This document shows, in pieces, positions 24,673 to 32,287 of a DNA stretch of 32,378 bases (the stretch's first letter is position 1; each line of letters begins with the position of its first letter). Source of the stretch: Chloroflexota bacterium (GTDB lineage: Bacteria > Chloroflexota > Anaerolineae > Ardenticatenales > JAADHH01); contig JAADHH010000075.1 of the NCBI GenBank assembly GCA_013151955.1, forward strand, positions 1 to 32,378, written 5' to 3'. Made by a program: the position numbers and the translations under genes. The notes below the pieces were generated by a model. That model did no database searches, was not told the origin of the DNA, and worked only from the letters and a program-made list of their open reading frames with translations.

Positions 24673-24744
24673 AGTGCGTCGCTCCTTTTCAATCCGGGTC
24701 GTGCTTCCATCTCGCTCATGACGTGCCGCCCATCGCCTGCTGTC

Positions 24745-24775
24745 AAAACAAAACGCTCCCTCCATAAGGGGAGCG
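24745..24775 (-). terminator. Intrinsic terminator-like hairpin in the leader of the TusA-like gene
   Basis: On the minus strand CGCTCCC-(8-nt loop)-GGGAGCG is followed by TTTTGTTTT. It sits between the promoter at 24865-24893 and the start codon at 24672, so it would act as an attenuator. Another hairpin (24786-24814, GTGGAACAA with TTGTCCAC) lies directly upstream in the transcript. Confidence 0.6.
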
Positions 24776-24864
24776 CCAAACTCTGGTGGACAATGGCAGG
24801 TTAAGTTGTTCCACGGCGGTCACTATGTATTGGACGCAGAAAGTTACCTCAAATTACCTGATTA

Positions 24865-24893
24865 AGAATAGCACGAAAATCCGATTTTGTCAA
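24865..24893 (-). promoter_or_regulatory. Strong sigma70-type promoter for the TusA-like gene
   Basis: On the minus strand TTGACA (24893-24888) and TATTCT (24870-24865) are separated by exactly 17 bases. The predicted transcript start near 24858 gives a leader of about 185 bases before the ATG. Confidence 0.7.
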
Positions 24894-25023
24894 TCGCCGG
24901 ATGATGTCGGGGTAGCCATCAAAGTTTTGCTTTAGAAGTTCAACTTCTCCGAGAAGTTGAACTTCTGCGTCGAACTCCCGCCCGGCTCACGGGGATGACA
25001 AGCCGCCGTCGCTTCTTCCCGTA

Positions 25024-25053
25024 TTGCCAACACCGTATGCTTCGTGCTATAAT
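25024..25053 (+). promoter_or_regulatory. Sigma70-type promoter for isopentenyl phosphate kinase
   Basis: TTGCCA (25024-25029) and TATAAT (25048-25053) are 18 bases apart. The transcript would start near 25060, which makes a TTG start at 25053 impossible and places the ATG at 25062 almost at the 5' end. Confidence 0.65.
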
Positions 25054-25079
25054 TGGTCTCTATGGGAAAGAAAGAAACC

Positions 25080-25916
25080 ATGCCGGAGATCGTTTTCCTG
25101 AAACTGGGCGGGTCGCTAATCACCGACAAAACCCGTGCGCAGACCGCACGTCTCCACCTGATCCGGCGATTGGCCGCGGAGGTTAGTCACGCCCTGGCCA
25201 TAGCGCCCCGGCTGCGACTGGTGCTGGGACATGGCAGTGGGTCGTTCGGTCATGCGGCCGCCCAGGCCGTGGGCTACGACCGGAATCAGCCGCGCACGGG
25301 ACCGGGGTTTGCGCGTGTGGCTTGGGCAGCAGCGGCCCTGAACAAACAGGTGGCCGGGGTGTTTCACGACGCCGGCATCCCCCTGGTCGTACTCCCACCC
25401 TCCGTTTCCGCAGCAGCGACCAATGGCGCTTTGCAATCACTTTCCCTAGCCCCCTTTCAACGCGCATTGGAACAGGCCTTGGTTCCGCTCACCTACGGCG
25501 ATGTCGTCTGGGACAACAGGGGCGGGTGGACGATTGCCTCGACGGAGACGATCTTTACTTTCCTGGCGCGCGCGCTACAGCCGCGACGCATCATCTTGGC
25601 CGGCGAGGTTCCCGGTGTCTTGCGGTATGACGACTCACCTGCATCGGAGCAACTCGTCGCTGAAATCACGCCACAGACCTGGCCCTCTATTCGACCCTCT
25701 GTCCACGGGGCGCGGGGGATGGATGTGACCGGCGGCATGGCCAGCAAGGTGGAGGACGCGCTGAACCTGGTTACAACCATGCCCGGACTACAGGTGGACA
25801 TCATCTCCGGGTTGGAGCCGGGACGGGTGGAGGAGGCCCTCATCGGCGAACGCCCGGTGCCCGGCACGCGTATTCGGGCCGGCACTGCGCCGCGAAGCGA
25901 TGTTGGCCGGCAGTGA
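25080..25916 (+). CDS. ipk: Isopentenyl phosphate kinase
   Basis: The enzyme phosphorylates isopentenyl phosphate to isopentenyl diphosphate with ATP, the last step of the alternative (archaeal-type) mevalonate route. The 278-residue amino-acid-kinase-fold protein has FLKLGGSLITDK at the N-terminus and the nucleotide loop plus substrate His in GHGSGSFGH (His58 is the IPK hallmark). PLTYGDVVWDNRGGW, AGEVPGVLRYD and DVTGGMASKV complete the active site. The motifs separate it from acetylglutamate, UMP and fosfomycin kinases. I chose the ATG at 25080 because the family starts a few residues before the LKLGGS strand; ATG 25062 would make a nearly leaderless mRNA. It has been described in some Chloroflexota such as Roseiflexus. 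No other mevalonate gene lies in the window. Confidence 0.9.
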   Translation: MPEIVFLKLGGSLITDKTRAQTARLHLIRRLAAEVSHALAIAPRLRLVLGHGSGSFGHAAAQAVGYDRNQPRTGPGFARVAWAAAALNKQVAGVFHDAGIPLVVLPPSVSAAATNGALQSLSLAPFQRALEQALVPLTYGDVVWDNRGGWTIASTETIFTFLARALQPRRIILAGEVPGVLRYDDSPASEQLVAEITPQTWPSIRPSVHGARGMDVTGGMASKVEDALNLVTTMPGLQVDIISGLEPGRVEEALIGERPVPGTRIRAGTAPRSDVGRQ

Positions 25917-25919
25917 CCC

Positions 25920-26372
25920 ATGTCGAGTGAACGAATCGCCATCGTCGGCCCTTGCGCGGCGGGAAAGTCTACCCTGGTCACCCGCCTGCACAATCTGGGC
26001 TTCGATGCGCGCCACTGTGCGCAGGAACACTCCTATGTGCCGGATATGTGGCAGCGAATTTCACGACCACGTTGGCTGGTCTATCTGGATGTCAGTTTTT
26101 CGACGATCACGCGAAGGCGGTTGCCGATTCACTTTCGTCCCCAGGAGCTGGTGGAACAAAAACGCCGACTGGCTCATGCCAAACAGAACTGCGATCTCTA
26201 CATACCCACAGATGACCTGACCCCCGATGAAATCCTGAAGCTGGTTTTGGAATTCGTAGCTTCTGCTAGAGGGGCAAGCCAGGGATCTGGAACCCACCGC
26301 CACGCCCCCCCATCTTCCCGAGGTTCTTCATCATCCGCTGCATCTGGCGAAACTGACTCAACAGTTCATTGA
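25920..26372 (+). CDS. Small P-loop NTPase/kinase-like protein
   Basis: The 150-residue protein opens with MSSERIAIVGPCAAGKST, a clear Walker A (GPCAAGKST, residues 9-17). It continues with LVTRLHNLGFDARHCAQEHS and RPRWLVYLDVSF, then Arg-rich and Lys/Arg segments as in small nucleotide or metabolite kinases. Its start is 3 bases after the kinase stop, so the two are co-transcribed. The last 35 or so residues (Ser/Gly/His rich) are translated from DNA antisense to the conserved end of ffh, which suggests the native stop was lost and the tail is non-functional. The exact substrate is unknown. Confidence 0.65.
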   Translation: MSSERIAIVGPCAAGKSTLVTRLHNLGFDARHCAQEHSYVPDMWQRISRPRWLVYLDVSFSTITRRRLPIHFRPQELVEQKRRLAHAKQNCDLYIPTDDLTPDEILKLVLEFVASARGASQGSGTHRHAPPSSRGSSSSAASGETDSTVH

Positions 26373-27600
26373 CCTCCTGAACCGTTGTGCCGCTGCCACG
26401 GGCAATGCGCCGTTTTCGGCTGGCATTCAACAGGCGGGAATTGCGTCGCTCAGCCAGCGTCATGGAACTGATGATCGCCTCGATACGCTTGAACTGCTGG
26501 TCGGTGACTTCTTGGGGCAACTGATTCTTGATGGACGAGATCCCGGGAATCAGGTCGAGGATTTGACTGAAGGACCCCATTTTCTTCACCTGTTGGAGCT
26601 GGGACAAAAACATTTCAAAATCGAGTTCTCCCTTACGCAGCCGTTTTTCCAGCGCAGCCGATTCCTCTTTGTCGAAAGCCTGTTCCGCCTTCTCGATCAG
26701 GGTGAGCATATCGCCCATACCCAGGATACGGGAGGCCATGCGGTCGGGGTAGAAAGGCTCCAGTGCATCGAGTTTTTCCCCCGTGCCGGTGAACTTTATG
26801 GGCACGCCGGTAACCTGGCGAATGGAGAGGGCCGCACCGCCTCGCGCATCACCATCTATCTTCGTAAGGATCAGCCCGGTCAGGCCCACGCGCTTGTGGA
26901 ATTCCCGGGCCACATTGACTGCTTCTTGGCCGGTCATAGCATCGGCAACTAACAAGATTTCTGCGGGATGGCTTCGCTCCTTCACCTGCTCAAGCTCCCG
27001 CATCATCGGCTCGTCGATCTGCAGGCGACCGGCCGTATCCAGGATCACCACCGTGTTGGCGGACTGACGGGCCTGGCGTAAGGCGTGGGCCACAATCTTC
27101 GGGGGGGCTGCTGCGGTCCCCTCGCTGAATACGGGGATGTCCAACTGCTTTCCCAACGTCTCCAGTTGGGCGATGGCCGCCGGGCGGTAAATGTCGGCAG
27201 CCACGAGCAAGGGCCGCTGCTTTTTCTTGCGCAATAAGGAGGCCAATTTGGCTGCCGTGGTCGTCTTGCCTGAACCTTGCAGGCCCACAAGCATGATGAC
27301 CTGGGGAGGCGTGCCAGACAGATCCAGTTTCCCCGGATCACCCAGGATGGCGATGAGTTCTTCGTTCACGATCTTGATGACCTGCTGCGCCGGCGTGAGA
27401 CTCTTCATCACCTCTGCGCCGATGCACCGCTCGTTGATGCGAGCGACCAGGTCCTTGACAACCTTGAAGTTGACGTCAGCTTCCAAGAGCGCCAGCTTGA
27501 CCTCACGCATGGCGGTCTTGACATCATTTTCATTCAGTTTCCCTTTTCCCGCAAGACGGTCAAACGTGCCTTGAAGTTTTGCTGTCAGGTCTTCAAACAT
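26266..27600 (-). CDS. ffh: Signal recognition particle protein Ffh
   Basis: This GTPase binds signal sequences on nascent membrane proteins and targets ribosomes to FtsY. The 444-residue protein has the N domain (about 1-90), the G domain with GLQGSGKTTTAAKLA (106-120), LDTAGRLQIDE and TKIDGDARGGAALS, and a Met-containing M domain ending in a Gly-rich QIPGLPL tail. The M domain includes the 4.5S RNA-binding SRxRRIARGSG-type motif (here ASRKRRIARGSG). The ATG follows GAGGAG about 10 bases upstream. It is 68 bases after miaB and may share the his operon transcript. The 3' end overlaps the convergent P-loop gene by 107 bases. Confidence 0.96.
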   Translation of the reverse strand: MFEDLTAKLQGTFDRLAGKGKLNENDVKTAMREVKLALLEADVNFKVVKDLVARINERCIGAEVMKSLTPAQQVIKIVNEELIAILGDPGKLDLSGTPPQVIMLVGLQGSGKTTTAAKLASLLRKKKQRPLLVAADIYRPAAIAQLETLGKQLDIPVFSEGTAAAPPKIVAHALRQARQSANTVVILDTAGRLQIDEPMMRELEQVKERSHPAEILLVADAMTGQEAVNVAREFHKRVGLTGLILTKIDGDARGGAALSIRQVTGVPIKFTGTGEKLDALEPFYPDRMASRILGMGDMLTLIEKAEQAFDKEESAALEKRLRKGELDFEMFLSQLQQVKKMGSFSQILDLIPGISSIKNQLPQEVTDQQFKRIEAIISSMTLAERRNSRLLNASRKRRIARGSGTTVQEVNELLSQFRQMQRMMKNLGKMGGRGGGFQIPGLPL

Positions 27601-27668
27601 GCTTACGACTCCTCACCCGGACAAACCGGACCCAAAGAAACTGGCTACGACTTCCCTCTACCTCTTCA

Positions 27669-28985
27669 TCATGGCAGGACCGTTCCTTGCATGGACCAGG
27701 GTCCTGTCCATCTGATTTTCACTGTGGCCAATTGCCCGCGCCAATCGCGCGTGTTATCCTCGAAGAATACCAACTTGTTCGTGCGCGTGCGTCCCCGCCA
27801 ACGGCCTTTGTGCTTCTCCTCGACCAGCACTTCGACCGGTTGATCGAGGAAGCGGGCGTTGATTTCGCCGACGACTTCCGCTTGCAAATCGTCCAAAGCC
27901 TTGCGCCGACGTTTTTTCTCGGCCAGGGGGACGTCGTCCGGCCAGCGCGCAGCCGCTGTGTGCGGTCGCGGCGAGAAGGGGGCCACGTGGGCCACGTCCA
28001 GACGCAAATCACGCAGGAGGTCGTAGGTGTCCTGGAATTGCGACTCCGTCTCGCCGGGAAAGCCGACGATGACGTCTGTGGCGATGCTGCTGTGGGGAAT
28101 GCGGTCACGGATACGTTCGATCAACCGGCGATAATCGGCGACCATGTATTTGCGTCTCATGCGGCGCAACACCTCGTCGTTGCCGGCCTGCACGGGTACC
28201 TCGATGTGCTCGCACACTTTGGGCAGCTCGGCCACGGTATCGAGCAGCTCGTCTGTCATGTAATTGGGGTGCGAGGTGAGGAAGCGGATGCGTTCCAGGC
28301 CGTCAACGTCGTGGACAGCGCGCAGCAGGGCCGGCAGACGGGGGCCATCGGGAATATCGTAACCGTAGCGGTCCACGATTTGTCCCAGCAAGGTCACTTC
28401 GCGAATGCCCTGGCGGGCCAGGGAGCGCACCTCGGCCACAATGTCCCCCATGCGCCTGCTCCGTTCGGTGCCCCGGCGGTGGGGGATGATGCAGAAGCTA
28501 CAGACATGGTTGCACCCGTAAACGATGGGCACATGCGCGCTGACCAGCCGGTTTCGCTCGTGGGCCGGCAGCACGAGGTCGCCGTCCTGAAGCGATTCGC
28601 GGGTGGCACGATCCGTCTCGGCCAACGATTTCCCCTCTCGTTGCAGCAGGAAGTCGATCAATGGGCCTGGGTCTGAGGGGGGGAGAAAGAGGTCCACGTC
28701 GGGAAACCGTTTGTGCAAATGGCCATTCCCCTTCACCCCAACCAGGCAACCCATCAGCCCAATGACCAGGCCGGGGCGACGGGCCTTGAGTGGTTTCAGG
28801 GAGTAGAGCCGGCCTGTGGCCCGGTCTTCGGCACTTTGTCGCACGACACAGGTATTCAGGACAATGACATCGGCTTCGTCCGCCTGCTCTGTCCCTTCGT
28901 AGCCCAACTTTTCCAGAGCCGATCCCAGGCGTTGGGAGTCGGCCACGTTCATTTGACAACCGATCGTCCAGATGTGATATTTCAT
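27669..28985 (-). CDS. miaB: tRNA-2-methylthio-N6-dimethylallyladenosine synthase MiaB
   Basis: This radical-SAM methylthiotransferase adds a methylthio group to i6A37 of tRNAs. The 438-residue protein has the UPF0004 domain with cluster-binding Cys10 (IGCQMN), Cys46 (NTCVVR) and Cys80 (GLMGCL). The radical-SAM CX3CX2C follows (Cys158, 162, 165 in GCNHVCSFC), and a C-terminal TRAM domain (about 370-435; RTRTNKLVFF). The usual LLGQNVNSYG appears as LLGQIVDRYGYD, a small deviation. Its ATG overlaps the hisE stop (ATGA), which shows that it is part of the same transcript. Length and architecture are normal. The assignment as MiaB rather than RimO or MtaB rests on the overall spacing and the GCQMN start. 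Confidence 0.93.
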   Translation of the reverse strand: MKYHIWTIGCQMNVADSQRLGSALEKLGYEGTEQADEADVIVLNTCVVRQSAEDRATGRLYSLKPLKARRPGLVIGLMGCLVGVKGNGHLHKRFPDVDLFLPPSDPGPLIDFLLQREGKSLAETDRATRESLQDGDLVLPAHERNRLVSAHVPIVYGCNHVCSFCIIPHRRGTERSRRMGDIVAEVRSLARQGIREVTLLGQIVDRYGYDIPDGPRLPALLRAVHDVDGLERIRFLTSHPNYMTDELLDTVAELPKVCEHIEVPVQAGNDEVLRRMRRKYMVADYRRLIERIRDRIPHSSIATDVIVGFPGETESQFQDTYDLLRDLRLDVAHVAPFSPRPHTAAARWPDDVPLAEKKRRRKALDDLQAEVVGEINARFLDQPVEVLVEEKHKGRWRGRTRTNKLVFFEDNTRDWRGQLATVKIRWTGPWSMQGTVLP

Positions 28986-29269
28986 TCGCTGTGTCTGTGC
29001 TCCATTTCGGCGACGATGTCGGACCAGGCCATGTCGTGATAGCGCAACAACACCAGCAGGTGGTAAATCAAGTCCGATGCTTCGCAGGCAATTTCCCGGC
29101 GGTCCTGATTCTTGGAGGCGATGACCGTTTCTGTGGTTTCTTCGCCCAATTTCTTCAGCATTTTGTCCTGGCCTTCCCGAAACAGGTATGCCGTATACGA
29201 TCCTTCTGGCATTTCTCTTTGGCGCTGGGCAATGATGCGCTCTACGCGGGCGATGATGTCGTTTGTCAT
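28982..29269 (-). CDS. hisE: Phosphoribosyl-ATP pyrophosphatase
   Basis: It hydrolyses phosphoribosyl-ATP to phosphoribosyl-AMP, the second step of histidine synthesis. The 95-residue MazG-like helical protein has [33 protein letters not shown] (metal-binding Glu cluster) and [14 protein letters not shown] set the start at 29269 because this ATG overlaps the hisI stop and has AAGGA upstream. A longer in-frame extension to 29332 would be antisense-free but lies inside hisI and is not conserved. It is a stand-alone protein here, not fused with HisI as in enterobacteria. Confidence 0.95.
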   Translation of the reverse strand: MTNDIIARVERIIAQRQREMPEGSYTAYLFREGQDKMLKKLGEETTETVIASKNQDRREIACEASDLIYHLLVLLRYHDMAWSDIVAEMEHRHSE

Positions 29270-29604
29270 GGCATAGATTCCTTCTGAGTCTCTATTGAAC
29301 GGTAGAAGCAGCTCGTTTGGCCGGTGTGACAAGCGGGGCCGCGCGGAGTGACGCGCACAAGCAATGCGTCGGCATCACAATCGTAGCGGACCTCGTGGAC
29401 ACGCTGCCTGTTTCCGCTGGTGGCCCCTTTGTGCCACAACTCGCGCCGGCTGCGACTCCAGAACCAGGTCTCGCCACTTTCCAACGTGCGGCGCAGCGAT
29501 TCGGCGTTCATGTAGGCCAGGGTCAATACCTGCCCCGTGGTTGCGTCCTGCACGATGGCCGGGATCAGGCCCTTCTCGTCCCATTTCAGGTTGTCTGCCG
29601 TCAT
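29266..29604 (-). CDS. hisI: Phosphoribosyl-AMP cyclohydrolase
   Basis: It opens the purine ring of phosphoribosyl-AMP in the third step of histidine synthesis. The 112-residue protein has [25 protein letters not shown], the [10 protein letters not shown] motif, [11 protein letters not shown] (Zn/Mg-binding cysteine and aspartates) and [14 protein letters not shown] with the second and third zinc cysteines. Its ATG overlaps the stop of the alkyltransferase-like gene, and its stop overlaps the hisE start, so it is tightly coupled on both sides. Confidence 0.96.
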   Translation of the reverse strand: MTADNLKWDEKGLIPAIVQDATTGQVLTLAYMNAESLRRTLESGETWFWSRSRRELWHKGATSGNRQRVHEVRYDCDADALLVRVTPRGPACHTGQTSCFYRSIETQKESMP

Positions 29605-29936
29605 AAATGCTCTCTCCAGATTTCAGGTGGCGGCTCCCAACGGTATTCACCCAACGGTATGCGGTCCGTGACATCGAACCCGATGCCCTCGGCTTCCAAG
29701 CGCCGGCGTTGTTCACCTGCGGGATGCTCCCGGCACGCGGTGCTAATCCGGCCCTGGGCATTGATGACGCGGTGCCAGGGCACCGCGTCGACCTCGCTGT
29801 CCGGGAGGCGGTGCAACGCCCAACCGACAGCGCGCGCGGCACGGGGATTGCCCAGCAGTGCAGCAATCTGGCCGTATGTCGCCACCTGGCCAGACGGAAT
29901 CTTTTGCACGAGTTGGTAACCCTGCCGGTAAAACAT
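29601..29936 (-). CDS. Alkyltransferase-like protein (ATL; MGMT fold without active Cys)
   Basis: The 111-residue protein is a stand-alone DNA-binding domain of the O6-alkylguanine-DNA alkyltransferase family: [17 protein letters not shown] (helix-turn-helix), [13 protein letters not shown] (recognition helix with arginine finger), then [14 protein letters not shown]. The alkyl-acceptor Cys of PCHRV is Trp54 (PWHRV), the hallmark of ATL proteins. ATLs bind O6-alkylguanine, flip the base and hand the lesion to nucleotide excision repair. The ATG is 2 bases after hisF; the stop overlaps hisI. A longer in-frame reading to 30338 is antisense-type shadow inside hisF. Placing a DNA-damage sensor inside a histidine operon is unusual, though it may simply be co-transcribed. 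Confidence 0.9.
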   Translation of the reverse strand: MFYRQGYQLVQKIPSGQVATYGQIAALLGNPRAARAVGWALHRLPDSEVDAVPWHRVINAQGRISTACREHPAGEQRRRLEAEGIGFDVTDRIPLGEYRWEPPPEIWREHL

Positions 29937-29938
29937 CG

Positions 29939-30700
29939 CTATTTTCTTACGAGCACCCCCTGCCCGGTCAGATACGTTTTGACCTGAGCAATGGAGAGTT
30001 GCCGGTAGTGAAACAAAGACGCCGCCAGGGCTGCATCGGCGCTCCCATCGGTGAGTGCTTCCCGAAAATGCTCCAGTGAGCCGGCGCCGCCCGAAGCGAT
30101 GACCGGAATAGATACCGCATCGGCGATGGCGCGGGTCAGGCGAATGTCGTAACCGGCTTGCGTGCCGTCGGCATCCATGCTGGTGAGCAGGATTTCGCCG
30201 GCGCCCCGGTCTTCGACCTCGCGTGCCCAGCGCACCGCATCGTGGCCGGCGGGGATGCGCCCCCCGTGGATGAACACTTCCCATCCTGTGCCCTCCTGAC
30301 GCCGGCGCGCATCGATGGCCACCACGACGCATTGGCAACCAAATCGTTTGGCACCCTGGCCGATCAGTTCTGGATTCTTCACGGCGGCGCTATTGATCGA
30401 GATTTTGTCCGCGCCGGCGGCCAGAATGCTGCGCATGTCTTCCACGGTACGGATGCCGCCACCAACAGTGAACGGGATGAACACTGTGTCGGCGACGCGG
30501 CGTACCATCTCTCGAACAATGTCCCGTTGCTCGTGCGAAGCGGTGATGTCCAGGAATACCAGCTCGTCGGCCCGCTCTTCGTCGTAAACTTGTGCCTGTT
30601 CCACGGGATCACCCGCATCGCGCAGATTTACGAAGTTTACTCCCTTCACAACACGGCCGTCCTTGACATCGAGGCACGGGATGATTCGCTTGGCAAGCAT
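29939..30700 (-). CDS. hisF: Imidazole glycerol phosphate synthase subunit HisF
   Basis: It cyclises the PRFAR intermediate with ammonia from HisH to give imidazole glycerol phosphate and AICAR. The 253-residue TIM barrel has [20 protein letters not shown] (catalytic Asp11), [45 protein letters not shown] (catalytic Asp near residue 130) and [12 protein letters not shown] with the phosphate-binding loops. I chose the ATG at 30700, where the family starts, with a G-rich ribosome-binding site just upstream; a GTG-type extension to 30760 overlaps the promoter. It is the first gene of the minus-strand run. hisH and the other his genes are not in the window. Confidence 0.96.
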   Translation of the reverse strand: MLAKRIIPCLDVKDGRVVKGVNFVNLRDAGDPVEQAQVYDEERADELVFLDITASHEQRDIVREMVRRVADTVFIPFTVGGGIRTVEDMRSILAAGADKISINSAAVKNPELIGQGAKRFGCQCVVVAIDARRRQEGTGWEVFIHGGRIPAGHDAVRWAREVEDRGAGEILLTSMDADGTQAGYDIRLTRAIADAVSIPVIASGGAGSLEHFREALTDGSADAALAASLFHYRQLSIAQVKTYLTGQGVLVRK

Positions 30701-30959
30701 TGAGCCCCCCCTTGTTTGTCGCGCACGATAGCCGTCGCGCCCTTTCCTGTAGTATACCATACCTTATACCGTGAAGCAAAAGTACAGCCCGGCTGCTGAA
30801 AATAACGTGTCAAAAACGTAAAACGTGATGCGTAAGACGCAATACGCAAATACGCAATACGTTTCACGTCCCGCCATTTTCATCCTTGGTGATGTGGGGG
30901 CCGAAACGGGGGTTCCGGCCCATCGAGCGTGGGGATACTTCCGACGGTTGTGCGAGTCG
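30701..30959. other. Intergenic region with hisF promoter and dispersed repeats
   Basis: Besides the promoter, the segment holds repeated ACGCAATACG / ACGCAAATACG phrases (about 30838-30861). They sit within an imperfect hairpin whose arms are AAACGTGATGCGT and ACGCAATACGTTT. It also holds a 22-base sequence (30870-30891) shared with 24279-24300. I see no gene. Confidence 0.6.
30751..30779 (-). promoter_or_regulatory. Promoter for the hisF-miaB run
   Basis: On the minus strand TTGCTT (30779-30774) and TATACT (30756-30751) are 17 bases apart. The transcript would begin about 45 bases before the hisF ATG at 30700. Confidence 0.6.
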
Positions 30960-31726
30960 TTACCTCAGCAGCACCGGCACGTCGTCGAGGGTGATGACTT
31001 GGCCGGGCGTAACCGTCTGCCAGGTGAAGGAGCCGTCCACGTTCGGCACAACGGACGTCATCTGGCCGATGCCGGCCGGCACAGTGAAGCTCCCCGTGCC
31101 CCAGGCGACATACTTGCTGTCGCCGGTGCCCGTCGTAAACCGGTAGCTATTGACCCCGCCCGGGCTGCTGGCCAGCTTCTCCGCGCTGCTGAACGGGATC
31201 AATTCGCTGGCGAACAGCTTGAAGCTGTCGTACGATGGCTGGGCAGTGGCCGTGTCGGTGCGGATGCCGTACAGCCGCCAGTCGTTGTCCGGGGTGTCCG
31301 CCGACCCGATGTAGGTGTGCCACAGGGCCAGAGAATCGCCGTAGCCGTAATCCTGGACCAGCCGGCGGAAGACGTCCGCGGCCTGCGTCTGCGGGTTGTT
31401 GGGATAGTCTGTCCGCTGGGTGAGCGTGGGACTGGCGGTCGAGCCGGTCTCGGTGTTCCAGACCGCCTTGCCGGTCAAGCCGTGGTCGGCGATGAACGTC
31501 GCGAGTTGCCCCCGCTGGTTCGGGTAGCTGTACCAGGGCCCGTAGTAGTGGTAGTTGATCACGTCGAACCAATCGGTGCCGCCCCCCGCGATCACGCCGG
31601 CGAGCCAGGTGTTGAGCGCATAGTCGCTCAGCCCCCCCATACCGGGCATGATGATGACTGCGTCCGGGTCGCGGGCACGGATGAAATCGGCGACTTGGGC
31701 AAAGAACGCGCCCTGCTCCTGCGGAC

Positions 31727-31817
31727 TGAAGCCGTCCAAGGGATAGGAGGAGGGCAAGCTCTTGTGCGGTCTCTTCGACTGGGCGTTCGCCACCGGCGTG
31801 GGATCGGCGGCGCGCCA
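31727..31817. repeat. 91-bp direct repeat, internal copy
   Basis: Identical to 32288-32378. In the minus-strand frame it encodes WRAADPTPVANAQSK, RPHKSLPSS and YPLDGF, which fits the sequence after the WEIGNEM motif of the glycoside hydrolase, so this copy looks native. Confidence 0.9.
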
Positions 31818-32287
31818 CCATCTCGTTGCCAATCTCCCAGTATTTCACGTAGGGGCCGTAGCGGGCGATGACCTGTTCCAGGTAGTCCTGCGCTTCCGGC
31901 CCCAGCGTCTTCTGAAACTCGGCGGGCGTGGTTGCCCAAGGCGGCGTCGCCGAGGCGTACTGTAGGGCGAAGAGGGTAACAATCGGCTCGAAGTCCGCGT
32001 TCGGGATCACCGCGTCGGCGACCGACCAGTCCCACTGGTCGTCCTGCGGCTCGACGACGTTCCACAGCAGGTCGGCCTTGATGAACTGGCGGTAGGACCC
32101 AGGTCGGCGAAGTCATTGAATATCCAGCTCGGCTGGTAGTGGGGTGACTCGTTCCAGTCAAAGCGGATGAAGTTCAGACCGATCTGCGGGTTCTCCGGGC
32201 GGTTGAGGGAGCCGGTGGTCGCTGTGGCTGTGGCCGTCGGTGTGGGTTCCCCGGCAGACTGCTTCAAGATTACCGGTAGGGAGATGG

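Larger units (their letters stand above)
24673..25079. other. Divergent regulatory region between the TusA-like gene and isopentenyl phosphate kinase
   Basis: No gene is seen in these 407 bases. Moving leftward they hold the structured leader and promoter of the TusA-like gene (minus, 24673-24893). Moving rightward they hold a promoter for the kinase (25024-25053). Around 24934-24966 the repeated phrase AGAAGTTCAACTTCTC / GAGAAGTTGAACTTCT forms a perfect inverted repeat, a possible operator or small hairpin. Confidence 0.6.

Noticed and set aside
24673-24860. T-box or another known riboswitch in the TusA-like leader
   Set aside because: No T-box sequence (TGGNACCGCG-like) or other class consensus could be matched by eye; kept only as an unassigned structured leader.
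29937-30338. Extended N-terminus of the ATL protein into hisF
   Set aside because: The extension lies wholly inside hisF in another frame, and the ATL fold is complete from the ATG at 29936.
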